A DNA stretch of 64,000 nucleotides from Apiosordaria backusii (taxonomy: Eukaryota; Ascomycota; Sordariomycetes; Sordariales; Lasiosphaeriaceae): NCBI GenBank assembly GCA_030549205.1, contig JAUKTV010000006.1:2560501-2624500 (forward strand), written 5' to 3'. The position numbers were made by a program, and so were the translations under genes. Shown here piece by piece: positions 22,276 to 32,494 of this stretch; within the stretch, counting starts at the first letter, position 1; every line of letters begins with the position of its first letter. The notes beneath the pieces were generated by a model. That model was not told the DNA's origin. It saw nothing but the letters and a program-made list of their open reading frames with translations, and ran no database searches.

Positions 22276-23949
22276 CTAGGAAGCAACTACAATTATATTA
22301 GAAACGGCTGAATCAGATGATTCCCCAGCCTCCTGGCAAGTGCGCACGTTATGGCCAGGCTTGCCGCACACACCACAGCACCGAACCCTCGCACGATCTC
22401 CCCCTGCATTACTACTATCCGGCTGCGTTTCTTGCACTCCCTCCCTATCCACGGCCTTCTGATCCAGTAGATCCTGTGCCTCTTGTATAGTAAGTGACCC
22501 TCCAAGCCTCACACGTGTTTTTTTGGCTCTCCGGCGTTTGCTTAGTGCCTCATTGGCCTTACGGAGCGAAGAGACCTCTGCACGAAGGAGAGCCACTTGG
22601 TGCATTATAGCCGTTGTACCCTTAGTAAGCTGGTCTACCGCAGCCAACATTGAAGTCGGGGAGCTATTTTGATGGTTAGTAATGCGAGTCTTAATGAGCG
22701 TTGACTGTGAGTTGGCTTCTCGAGGGTTGTGTGGTGTTTGGGAGACCCAAGGTTGTGCAGTGCCGGGCCGTGAGTTTGGAGGTGTTGGCGTACGAAGCTT
22801 TACATCCAGCTTAGAAAGCACCTTCTCTGGATCGTATGGCACAAGGCCAGCACCCGCAAAGCCACCCTGTATATTCTTCTCCGTTATAGAGGCGAAGAAG
22901 GCCTCGCGGAAGGCATAGAGGAACTCGAGCTTGCTTATGTGGTTGATATGCATGCGCATCAAGTCCTCGATCTGGCGACCGTACGCCTGTTTTAGCGGCC
23001 CAAAGCAGCCAACATCGAGTGGCTGAAGGAGGTGGGAGGAGTGTGGAGGCATGCAGAGCGTAATAATATTGTTCTGCTGGCAGTGGCGCTCGAATTCGGT
23101 CGAGTGGTGGCTTTCGTGGCCGTCGAGGATCAATAACCGGTATTTGCCCTTTGTGCGAGACGCTGTGTAATAGTCGAAGTGCTTGATCCAATCTAGGCCT
23201 ACCGCATTGGTAGTCCAGCCATTATCGGTGGTTGCGATGCGCCAGGTAGACGGTAGGTTGCACTCGGTATACCAGTTGGCAAGGTGGTACTGCGCGGCTA
23301 AGATGATGAAAGGAGGGATGGCCCAGCCGAGGGCATTGACTCCCTGGATCACCGTTGCCCATTCGCGGTTGCCAGGCTGGGCCAGTTTCGCCTTGCTAAA
23401 GCCGTCTGAGGTCGTAACTACCATGCCCGCGAAGATAATACCCATCATAAACCCAGTCTCGTCGAAGTTGTAAACATCGTCATCCACGATACCGTACTTA
23501 GCCTTAGTGTTCCGCCCAAGCGCGAACCACTCGCTAATGACCTTTGGATCCTCACACTTGGCCCTCTGGTAGTCGTATCTACGCGTAAAACGCGTACGGA
23601 GCTGTGGCTGGCGTTTGACGAAGTTGTGTGCCCAGAGCTTGCCAACAGGGGGCGCGTCGCGTACGCGTAGCAGTTGGTTGGCCATATCTTCCACACCACG
23701 TAATCTTGGTGGAAAAGCTCGCGCACATAGCTCAATAACGTATTGAACAATAGCATCCTCTTCGGATTGAGTGAGCTTCTTCGATTTGGGCGTAGTATCG
23801 CGTCGTGCAGGCCGGCCAGCGCGCCGACGCCCTAGAGTCTTACGATCGACTCCATAGATCTTGGCTGCGGCTCGTTCGCTTAGATTCTTGTCGTTTTGAA
23901 GCGCTTGGAGGGCTAAAATTATGTGGGCTTCATTTGAATTAGAAGGCAT
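22276..23949 (-). CDS. Pogo/Fot-family transposase (DDE, CENP-B-like DNA binding)
   Basis: An uninterrupted 557-residue frame. Residues about 10-45 form a psq-type helix-turn-helix (LSERAAAKIYGVDRKTLGRR), followed by a CENP-B-type second DNA-binding region with KLWAHNFVKRQP. The DDE domain has NFDETGF (Asp163), LLILDGHESH (Asp276) and HSSHLLQPLDVGCFGPLK (Asp312), the D-D-D arrangement of pogo, Fot1 and Tigger enzymes. The C-terminus has a basic coiled segment (about 455-480) and a CCHC knuckle, CGVCGKPGHNVRTC. Nothing essential is missing, so it may be active. Known role: cut-and-paste transposition at TA sites. Its codon use contrasts with the AT-rich surroundings. Confidence 0.94.
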   Translation of the reverse strand: MPSNSNEAHIILALQALQNDKNLSERAAAKIYGVDRKTLGRRRAGRPARRDTTPKSKKLTQSEEDAIVQYVIELCARAFPPRLRGVEDMANQLLRVRDAPPVGKLWAHNFVKRQPQLRTRFTRRYDYQRAKCEDPKVISEWFALGRNTKAKYGIVDDDVYNFDETGFMMGIIFAGMVVTTSDGFSKAKLAQPGNREWATVIQGVNALGWAIPPFIILAAQYHLANWYTECNLPSTWRIATTDNGWTTNAVGLDWIKHFDYYTASRTKGKYRLLILDGHESHHSTEFERHCQQNNIITLCMPPHSSHLLQPLDVGCFGPLKQAYGRQIEDLMRMHINHISKLEFLYAFREAFFASITEKNIQGGFAGAGLVPYDPEKVLSKLDVKLRTPTPPNSRPGTAQPWVSQTPHNPREANSQSTLIKTRITNHQNSSPTSMLAAVDQLTKGTTAIMHQVALLRAEVSSLRKANEALSKRRRAKKTRVRLGGSLTIQEAQDLLDQKAVDREGVQETQPDSSNAGGDRARVRCCGVCGKPGHNVRTCQEAGESSDSAVSNIIVVAS

Positions 23950-24000
23950 CTTGGATGGTTGAGGAAATTGTTGTTGAGTGCGAAGGTGTCATGTCACGAA

Positions 24001-24047
24001 GGAAGTGGGTCACTCGCTTATATGGGTCACTCGCTTATAATATACGT
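24001..24047 (-). repeat. Right terminal inverted repeat of the pogo-type element
   Basis: Perfect inverted copy of 22186-22232, including the paired 17-base words. It lies about 50 bases upstream of the transposase start, so the transposase promoter must overlap or adjoin it. Confidence 0.92.
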
Positions 24048-26888
24048 TAAAGGCCTATTATTAATAATATTAAGGTTTTTAATATAGATTATTATTATTA
24101 AATCCTTACTATTTATTAAAAGAAATTAAACTTTATAAAATAAGCTAATAAAATAATCAGCTATAAAGGTAATACCTATTATTATATTTTTAATAATAAT
24201 AATATTATTATTAAATCTTATTAATTTAATATTAAATTAAAAAAAAGTATATAATAATTAAACTCTTTATAAGATTATATTTATAAAGTATTTAAACTGA
24301 TTTTTTATTAAACTTAATACCTTTTAATTTATTAAAAAATCCTAATAAATTAGAAAATAACTATTTTAATATTTAATTAATTTCGATTTATACGATTTAT
24401 AAAACTGTATAAATTAGTAACCACTCTAATACTTAATTTAAATTAAATTCCTATATAATTTATATTATACTATAAATTAACAATCCTAAATTACTTAATA
24501 CTAGGTTAACAGTTTATATATTTATACCCTATTTACTTAATATCCTTTAACTGTCTTTACTTAATTTTAACTTTTAAAATCTAAAGACTATTATATATTA
24601 AAAGGAATTATTATTATATAAGTAATAATATTAAAGTACTATTTACTTTATTAACGAATTTATTAATATTAATTAATAAGTATTATAAAATAAGATTTTA
24701 ATAATTAAAAGTATTAATAATAATATTATAATTAAAATTAAAATAAATAATAATTTAAATATAACCTTATATACCTTTAAAGGTTTAATATTATTAAGAT
24801 ATTTATTAAAAAGTATAGTCGACTTCCTTTATTTAATAAAGTATTATATACTTATAATATAAAATTAATAAGCCTTTTTAATAAACTATATATTAATTAT
24901 AGATTTTATTAAACTGGTTTAGTTTATAAGTTTTATAGTTTAAATTAAAATAAATTAAAATAAAGAAATTAAGTTAAAAATATTATAAAAAATAAAAATA
25001 TATAAATAATAGGATAATTAAAAAAATATTATAAATAAAGAATATAAGTTATTATTAAAAAATAATATTTAAAAGTTAATTAAAAGGAAATTTAAAATAA
25101 ATATTTTAAAAAGTAAATAGGTTTAAAAATAAAAGAAAGATCTTAATAATAAGATTTTATACTATAAAGTATAATAAGTAGTTTACGATTTTTAATAAAT
25201 AAAAAGCATAAATTACTTTAAAACCTTTACTTTAATAGTTAAATTAATAAATTATAAAATCCTATTTATAATTACAATTATATTAAGCTTAGAAATTAAA
25301 TAAATAAATATTAAAATTACTTTTTTTTATAAAATTATAAAGGAAGTAATTTATATAAAGTAACCTTTAGAATTTATAAATAGTATAAATAAAATCTATA
25401 AATTAAAAAAAACACTATATAATTTAAAGTAAACTTTAAAGGTTTAATATTTTACTATTTTAAAATTCCTTTAAAGGCTTAGCTTTATTATAATTATTTA
25501 AAATAATAAAGTATTTTTTAAAAATAGATTATATATAGTTATTTATATAAACAATTTATTTATTATAAAATTTAATAAAACTATTATTAAAAGATTAAAA
25601 AAGGTTTTTAATAAGTAATTTAAAATAATAAACTTAAGCCTTTACTTTTATTATTTAAAAGTTTATTTAATAAAAGATAAAACCGTTAAAACTATTTATT
25701 TAAATTAATAAAGATATATTAAAAAAATCTTAATAAATTATAAAATAAATAAAACTACTATTATAAAGACCCTTATAGTAATAAATATAAAATTAAAGAA
25801 AGCTTTAAAGGATTATATATACTTTAAAGAACTATTAATTATTTATTAATTAACCGTTAATTTATTAATATACTTTATAAGAAGTACTTACTTAAATATT
25901 ACCTTTATAGTCTTTATAGTTAATCGATATATTAATAATTTTATTAATAAATATTTATTAATTATTAAAAGGATCTTTAAGTATTTAAAAGGTACTATAA
26001 TACTATATTTAGTATATAGTAGTTTATTTAAATTATTAAAAGGATATTTAAACGTTAATTAAACTGAAAATCTAAATATTAAAAGGTTAATTTTAAATTA
26101 TATATTTAATATTAATAATAAAGCTATTAATTAATTATTAAAAAGATAGTAAATAATAGCTTTATTATTTTATAAAATAGAATATATAAATTAAACCTTT
26201 ATAATTAAAAAAGTAATTTAATTTTAAAGGCTTTATAAAAAACTATTAATCAGATTTTTTATAAAAAAAGGAAAGGAAAATAACCTTTAAATAATAGTAA
26301 TTTACTATAATAATTAAAGTATTATAATTTTAATAAAGAATTTATTTAATTATTAGTAATTTAAGTATATTAATATATAATAATACTTTATAAAGGAGGT
26401 AATTATAAATAAATAAGTTAAATTAAAGTATATATTAATAAAAAAATAGTAATTAATAAGTTAATAAAGGTATTATTAAAAGAGGTATTTTAAAAATTTA
26501 AGGATTATTTAAATTTAAAAAAAAAAAAAATTTAAAGTTTTATAATCTTTAAAAATATTAAAATTAAGAAAATTATAAGAATTATAAAAATTATAAAAGT
26601 TAAAAAATAAAAGGTTATAAAAAAAGGTAAAGATTAAAATTAAAAATTTAAAAATATAAGTTTTATTAAGTTTTTAATTTATAAATATAATATTAATTTT
26701 AACTTTAACTTAAACCTTAACTTTAATTTTAATCTTTATTTTTAAAAAACTATTTAAAATTAAGAAGGGATTTTAATATAAAAAACGATAGTATTTTTAT
26801 AATTATATAATTTAAAAGAAAAACTTACTTATTTTAAATTAAAGCTATTAAAACTTAATTAAATTATTTTAATAGCTTTAAATAAGAG

Positions 26889-27054
26889 TATTAAAGAATA
26901 GAGTTATGGCTTTATAATAGCGATATATTAGTACTTAGGTTTTAGGGGTATTTAGGGGTGTTAGGAGGTTATTGAGTATATATTTAGCCATTATCCTATT
27001 TATGTTAAGTACTTTTTAGTTAGTAATTAAGCCTTATAACCATATCTTTTAGTA
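26889..27054 (+). repeat. 3' LTR of the copia element
   Basis: 166 bases, the same length as the 5' LTR. The inner start is strongly mutated (TGCT to TATT), while the outer end keeps G and C bases lost in the left copy. It is followed directly by the TGGCG duplication. Confidence 0.88.
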
Positions 27055-27059
27055 TGGCG

Positions 27060-27610
27060 AATAGCAATACGGTGTAACGAAAGACTGTCTTGTCCGAGAC
27101 TTTGTGGTAGTAACGATTTAGTGGTAGGGTCCTGACCTTACCAACCTGGAAGATAGATATCCACGACCAGGAAACCTCCACATCCCACTTTGGTTATAGC
27201 TATCTCTCCGAGTCCAGTGTGAAAAGTCCCACTACTGTTTACATCGGGCAAGCTCCTTGCCCCTCCAAAAGAACCTTTTCCCAATAGCGAAGAACACATC
27301 ACAGTCCGCCTTCCATCGACTGCGACCATTCTTCTACCAAACAACGACCTTTCGGCGCTTTCCTTCGCTTCTTTTCTGATTGTTCCACGCCCGCCATCAC
27401 CAACGTTTGAATCGTCATCTCCCGCTACATCTGATAATCTTCTTGTTACCAACTCGCCCGGTCGCCCCAATACCTTCCCGATTCCTTTGGTACCTATGTA
27501 CTGATGCAATGGAATCAACTAGTCCGTCGACATGCTTCCGACTTTGGTCCAAGTTTGGTTGATTCTATACTAATGATTGTTTCTTTTCCGGAAGAAGACC
27601 AATCGTCAAG
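27060..27610. other. Intergenic stretch after the copia element
   Basis: GC returns to normal immediately after the target duplication. An open frame at 27138-27518 (minus) lacks any family feature and has no supporting splice or promoter context. I see no supported gene here. Confidence 0.5.
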
Positions 27611-28746
27611 ATGTCGTTTATGAAGAGGAAAGCCGATGGCAAACTGCCCGAGCCGCATCACAAAAAGTCAAAACTATCGCGTAAGCTTGGATGGAATTTG
27701 GCCTGATTCACGCTCCGAAGCCCGGATAACCATCGCGTTCTCCTACGTTTAGTTGATCCGTCTGAGTGGCCCGGAACAGAATCAATGCAACCCGGCATGC
27801 CCAGGCCTCAGCTCAGTTTCGTTCGACTTTCGACGACCTGCGTGTTGTGGTGTTTGCAGATGCCTCTTGTGGTGCTGGAAGATCGGCTATCGCTGTCACC
27901 TATCACCGAGTGCTGCCTGGCCATCTGGAGGATGGTAAGCAAGTTACATTGGCCTACTCGTGGTCCTCCCAGATCGACTTCAATGTAGCAGAAGCTCTGG
28001 CATTCGCCGAAGGTCTACGACAGCTCCAGAAAGCGATTTTGTCCCTTACTGAGCAGGCCAAGGCGCAGGGTAGAAGCTTGGTCGGACAGCCCATCAAGGC
28101 ACAGATCTTTACTGATTCCATTGCCATACTTGATGCTCTGTCGGGCAGGAAGGGGCTGAGTGCACATGACCCAGGGTCTACGCTCTTTCTGAGGTCAATC
28201 GGCTGCATTCTCGATCAAGTCCACTCCATGAAGAACGCTGTGCCGACCGAGGTACAGCTGGAGGTCAGCTGGGTGCCCTCGCGCAACGAGAGGAGAGCCA
28301 AGACCAAGCAGAAGGTCCGCCTGCATGGCGATGCCAATTACGCCGCCAACTTTGCCCGGGAGACGGAGACCTGCTTCTTTTTCAACGCCTCTCCCACAGT
28401 CTGTGCGGTCCGACCACCGTCGTACCACCTCAGCCGGCGCATGACCTGGTCTCCAGAAGATCACGGCGTCGGAACGAGCACACCCGCTCAAACTTCAGCC
28501 GCCTTGCCGCTCTCACTCTGCACCGAACTTGAGAATAAGCCGACAACTCGGACATCGAAGCTTGTCCGGCAGCGCATCAAGGAGTTGAGTCGCTGGATCG
28601 AGCCCTACCCGGACGAGGATGTTACGGAGTATGACCTCGACGACTGGAGATCCTTGCCCGTCGTCATTGTCCCGACAGCGTGGAGGGATTTTCCTGCTGT
28701 GGTTCCCAGTCTCCTTGTTTTGGTGATTTGGATGATTCACAAGTAA
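27611..28746 (+). CDS. RNase H-fold protein (copy 1)
   Basis: Exon 1 (27611-27680) and exon 2 (27767-28746) are joined by an 86-bp GTAAGC..GAG intron that restores the frame, giving 349 residues. The N-terminus is short and basic (KRKADGKLPEPHHKKSK, a possible nuclear signal). An RNase H fold follows, with the acidic set Asp55 (VVVFADAS), Glu99 (NVAEALAF), Asp140 (IFTDS) and Asp212 (HGDANYAA), so all four metal-binding positions seem present. The tail is not recognised and ends in a hydrophobic stretch (VVPSLLVLVIWMI). There is no reverse transcriptase attached. Two related genes lie at 32495 and 55985. The substrate is unknown. The splice acceptor was chosen by frame, since the nearer TTTAG puts the domain out of frame. 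Confidence 0.7.
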
Positions 28747-29467
28747 ATCACGTACCATGGTGCATAATCGAAGCTACCGTGGTTGAAGATTGGCTGAGAC
28801 TAGGAGTTGCAACGAGAGTCTTGCTATAGATACTGGGAAACAACAGGCGAGGGGAAGATGCCGATGATGCCCAAGTATCATGCCGGGAGTGGGCATTTGT
28901 CTCTGGGGCATCAAAACGGCCTGAGTGTGGTGGATTATTATGGATCAGGATTTATTGATAAAGCACGCGACTTGTGGACCTTGAAAAGCATGAAGGAGGG
29001 CATTCGACAGGAGTTGCTAGGCATAAGGGGCCTCATGATAGCGGTTTGTTCATGTTTATATGTGTAAGGAAGTGAAGGAGGTTCACTCTGGTGTGCATGG
29101 CACTCACTGGCATGGTTCAGCTGGACGGATGCGAAGTTTAGGAGAGTCTTTCCATGCATAACACATCTTTTTCAATGGTATCAATTGGATCACGGGGTTC
29201 CAGGTTGCATATCGATGGCCTGGACCTGACCTGTCATGCCTCTCATCCCGGGTTTTGCGGACAATAAGGTAATATGAATTCAGTTGGTATTCTTTATGTA
29301 CAATCTAGCTTAGATGAAAACTAAAACTCCGTTGGGGAGCATCTGCCGTCTTTTGCCAAACGGCAAGATGGCCGACGTGGTGTGTGTTAAAATTTGCACC
29401 GCTGCCGAGCCCCAGTTCAGGTGAATGTCGGGTGGCAATAGCTTGAGAGTCCAGATGAACAAGACCC
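28747..29467. other. Intergenic, no supported gene
   Basis: Convergent 3' flanks of the RNase H-fold gene and the F-box-like gene. The frames seen (28807-29067 and smaller ones) show no family features. Confidence 0.5.
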
Positions 29468-30772
29468 TCACATCCCCGGCCAAGTTTCAACAGGATGCTC
29501 CAGCTCATCAAACGACCTTTTGTTGTGATTTGTTGCCAGCAGTCGAAGAACGGCCGCGCGGCCCGTCTCTTGCAAGCGGGCCTCATCCCAGAACAAGTAA
29601 CCCCACGTCCTGTAGTATAGCTCGACGCTCTTCTGGCAAAGCTCTTGGGACCGTGAACTTGCCAAGTACTTGATTGCAGCCGGGGCACCCTCCTTGTTCT
29701 TGAAAGCCCGCAGCTTCCGCAGAAGATCCCGGATGGGGCATTGGTAGAGGTGGTCGATCGAACCGGGGGAAGCGGGCGGCGCGCCCCCGGGCCAGCTTAG
29801 CACCGTGGGCATGAGCGTGACCGAGAGCAGTAGCATCTCAGCGGTGTGGCGGTCGAAGAAGTGATCCATCCATCTGATGAGGGCGTTGTGGGAGCTGAGC
29901 CCATTGTTGTAAACAAAGTTCCCCACCCTACGTCTTTGGAGCGTGGCCGCGCACTCGCTCCTGTCCCTAGCGAATGCATCGTCGAGCTTGGTAAGGAGCG
30001 CGCTCGGGTTCTGGAAGTCCTTCTTCACCCAAGCGTCCAAAACATTCGTGGTGCTATACAGCAGGAAGCCCTCGATGGAATGAACTTGCTCCTTCTCCCA
30101 GTCTGTGAGCTTCCCGTGATATGCAAACCACGACAAGGCTGAGCTGGTGACGTGACCTAGCTCTCTCAGCGTGTGCAAGCGGCAGGCGGTGTGAAACCTG
30201 TAGATGGCTCGAAGGATCTGTGTTTCTTCCCATCTTGACAGAGGTCGTTCCTCGCATAGCAAACGGACCCATCGCGACGGGTTCATCCCAACGAGGTGAC
30301 CAACCCGAAATAAATGTGCTAAGGTCCACTGGCAGAACTTAACCAGAATCGGTGCCACCACACGATTGTGGAACGAGACGATTTGACGCAGCTCCCCGTC
30401 GCTGAGCGCCTGGAGGACAGTCTGCGGGGTGGCCTTCCCATTCGACAGGTACGTCTTGATAAGCTTTCTACTAGCCATTTGACCCCTCCTCTTCTCTATC
30501 TCTCTAAGCTGATCGGGAGAATAATTGAGTCTGTTGGCCCTCTGTTGTGGTATCCTCGGGCGGTTACGATGATGCTCTATCCTTCGGTCAATGGAATGTG
30601 CGAGAACGGCATCACTTATGACGTCTTGGAGGGTATGCAGCGCCGAGGACCGCAATACTTCCATTCGGTGATACTGGTATGTACTGTGGAACGCAGGGGA
30701 TGCGTGGACGAGGGCCATCAAGTCGGGCAGCTGAAGGTACCGCATAATTTCGATGCGAATCTCTGTAGGCAT
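29468..30772 (-). CDS. F-box-like protein
   Basis: A single frame of 434 residues begins MPTEIRIEIMRYLQLPDLMALVHASPAF, which matches the LPxEI..EI..YL...DL..L..ASP pattern of fungal F-box and F-box-like proteins. No in-frame upstream ATG exists before a stop, so this start is favoured, although an upstream exon cannot be excluded. The rest is mostly helical with Trp-rich stretches (SWFAYHGKLTDWEKEQ, YYRTWGYLFWDEARL) and has no named domain I can see. Such proteins usually act as substrate adaptors of SCF ubiquitin ligases or are lineage-expanded proteins of unknown role. Confidence 0.65.
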   Translation of the reverse strand: MPTEIRIEIMRYLQLPDLMALVHASPAFHSTYQYHRMEVLRSSALHTLQDVISDAVLAHSIDRRIEHHRNRPRIPQQRANRLNYSPDQLREIEKRRGQMASRKLIKTYLSNGKATPQTVLQALSDGELRQIVSFHNRVVAPILVKFCQWTLAHLFRVGHLVGMNPSRWVRLLCEERPLSRWEETQILRAIYRFHTACRLHTLRELGHVTSSALSWFAYHGKLTDWEKEQVHSIEGFLLYSTTNVLDAWVKKDFQNPSALLTKLDDAFARDRSECAATLQRRRVGNFVYNNGLSSHNALIRWMDHFFDRHTAEMLLLSVTLMPTVLSWPGGAPPASPGSIDHLYQCPIRDLLRKLRAFKNKEGAPAAIKYLASSRSQELCQKSVELYYRTWGYLFWDEARLQETGRAAVLRLLATNHNKRSFDELEHPVETWPGM

Positions 30773-32494
30773 CTTTTCGAGCTTGCCTTGCTTTCGAATC
30801 CGAATGGAGGCTGTTGGATGCTATCGTTCTATTAGTAACGCCATATCTATGGTACTTTCGGGAAGGAATCTTACTGGAACGGTTGGCTGTCTCGTCACAG
30901 CCAACCCGCTTCGGCCCGCCGTGGACGATGATGCCTCCATGGCTGACTGGCGGCTTGCGTATCCGGTTGATGAGTTGGGCGTGACTCAGGCGCGGAAGCT
31001 ATGTCGAGCTTTGAAGCCTTCGGGACGTCGGAGGGGTGTTGTGGCCACATGAGAACGAGAGGAACCGCTTGGGATTCGGAGAAGATATACCTATTCTGGT
31101 GAGCAGAACACAGTGAATGGGTGCGCGAGGCTAAGGCATGATGCTCCGCCGTCGTCGACGATGGGGTCCAAGATCGTCGCCGGGCGGCGATGGCATCCAT
31201 TTCGACGGAGTGTTGGGCGGAGGGGTGACTGATAAGCGGAGGTTTCTCGTGGAGAGGAACCAAGCCCCATATGATGAGCCCCCCTTTGTGCGGTTCATGG
31301 TTACCTGAGTATTTGATGATTGGGACGAAGTTTGAATATTGGGATGGAAGACGGGGTTCCAATCCTGTCTGGTCAAAGCCCATACCCTCTCATACCCCTT
31401 TTTGAATCCTTACCAAATAAGCTTTATATCGAGAAAACAGCCAATAATTTAACTTGCCGGTAGTGGCGCGTGTGTTGAAGAATCAAGGGGCGAGCTCAGG
31501 GGGGAAAACTCAACATGTTCCCATGAACAAATAGCAAGTGAGAGCTTGTCTAGCTCCCGGCTCATGGACCAGTGCCGGAGCTAGACAGGTTCAACGTTTG
31601 GCTTGCTCCCCATTTACTTTAGTTCCCAGGGGTCGGCGAAGCTTTCACCGGATGGCAATACCTTTCAACGCACTGAACCCTGTTGATTCAAACGCAGCGG
31701 TGCTACGTTGATCACTCCCCGCCCCCAAGCTTGCTCTCTCTTCGGAATTTTATCATAGAGAGCACATCTCTTATCAACAAGATCCAACATTGTCACAATT
31801 CTTGTTTCTTCGTCTCAGCAATGTAGCAAAGGTCATTCTTGGCTCACCAAGCAAAGAAAGCTTGTTGTGGTTCCAGCCACCAATTTTGTCCAAGCATACC
31901 TATTTACCTGAAACTAAGTCCTTAGGAAGGTAGTCCAACTTCCCTTGGTAAAAATCGAAACTCACAGGTTCTGGCTTCAGCTTGACCGAAGTCACGCGGC
32001 TAAAACAGTCGAATCGCCTACTCGTAAGAAAACTAAGGATCAAGTCTAAAAGACTTATCAAAAGCGCTATGGAGTGAAAAATTACCGCAATTCGCGGTTG
32101 TCTGACGTAATGTTACTGAAGAGAAAAAGAAGAAAAGGGGAAGTCGGGAAGTGAGCGGAAGGGAACTGTTTTGAGGCGGGGGAGCCAACAAGTACGGATC
32201 AAGGGCATGAAAATGATAATAGCCCCCATCACGGAGAGCAGGTTTGAGATAGCAGTGGCTCAAGAGGGCTATCGCGTCCATCTCTTATCAGATCGACCAG
32301 AGCTCTGTTATCAACAAAAGCACAGGCACCTAAGCAATCTTGACCTGCTCCAAGCAGCGTGCGTGCGCCCCACCTCTCTGAGGTCGATTCCGTCCGCGGC
32401 CTGGCCACAAATCCTCGTTGCGACTCTCGTTCCAGGAAAGTCTTGCGCCTTGAAACGTGAGAAAGTCGACGGAACAAGGCACGCACACGAGAAA
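30773..32494. other. Long intergenic stretch, no supported gene
   Basis: About 1.7 kb between the F-box-like gene and the next RNase H-fold gene. Frames at 30895-31383 (minus), 32171-32563 (plus) and nearby lack family features. No repeats or RNA genes are recognised. Confidence 0.5.

Larger units (their letters stand above)
22186..24047 (-). mobile_element. Intact pogo/Fot-type DNA transposon nested in the copia element
   Basis: An 1862-base element with identical 47-base terminal inverted repeats (22186-22232 and 24001-24047) is flanked by TA (22184-22185 and 24048-24049), the target duplication of Tc1/mariner and pogo elements. It carries one uninterrupted transposase frame. Its GC content is normal although it lies inside a RIP-destroyed block, so it arrived after the copia element was mutated or has escaped RIP as a single copy. 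Confidence 0.93.
18825..27054 (+). mobile_element. RIP-inactivated Ty1/copia LTR retrotransposon
   Basis: Two 166-base direct repeats (18825-18990 and 26889-27054) begin TG and end in A, and the whole is flanked by the 5-base duplication TGGCG at 18820-18824 and 27055-27059. Without the nested transposon the element is about 6.37 kb. The interior is riddled with stops but still reads as a copia reverse transcriptase and RNase H at about 25.5-26.5 kb. The catalytic YxDD box reads Y-I-N-N (25545-25556) because both GA bases became AA, as RIP produces. LTR differences are transitions only in the parts I compared. The gag and integrase parts (about 19-22 kb and 24.05-25.4 kb) are too worn to place. 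It is dead. Confidence 0.9.

Noticed and set aside
27753..27766. TTTAG at 27752 as the acceptor for RNase H-fold copy 1
   Set aside because: It puts the RNase H domain out of frame; the GAG acceptor 14 bases later keeps phase with the exon 1 donor.
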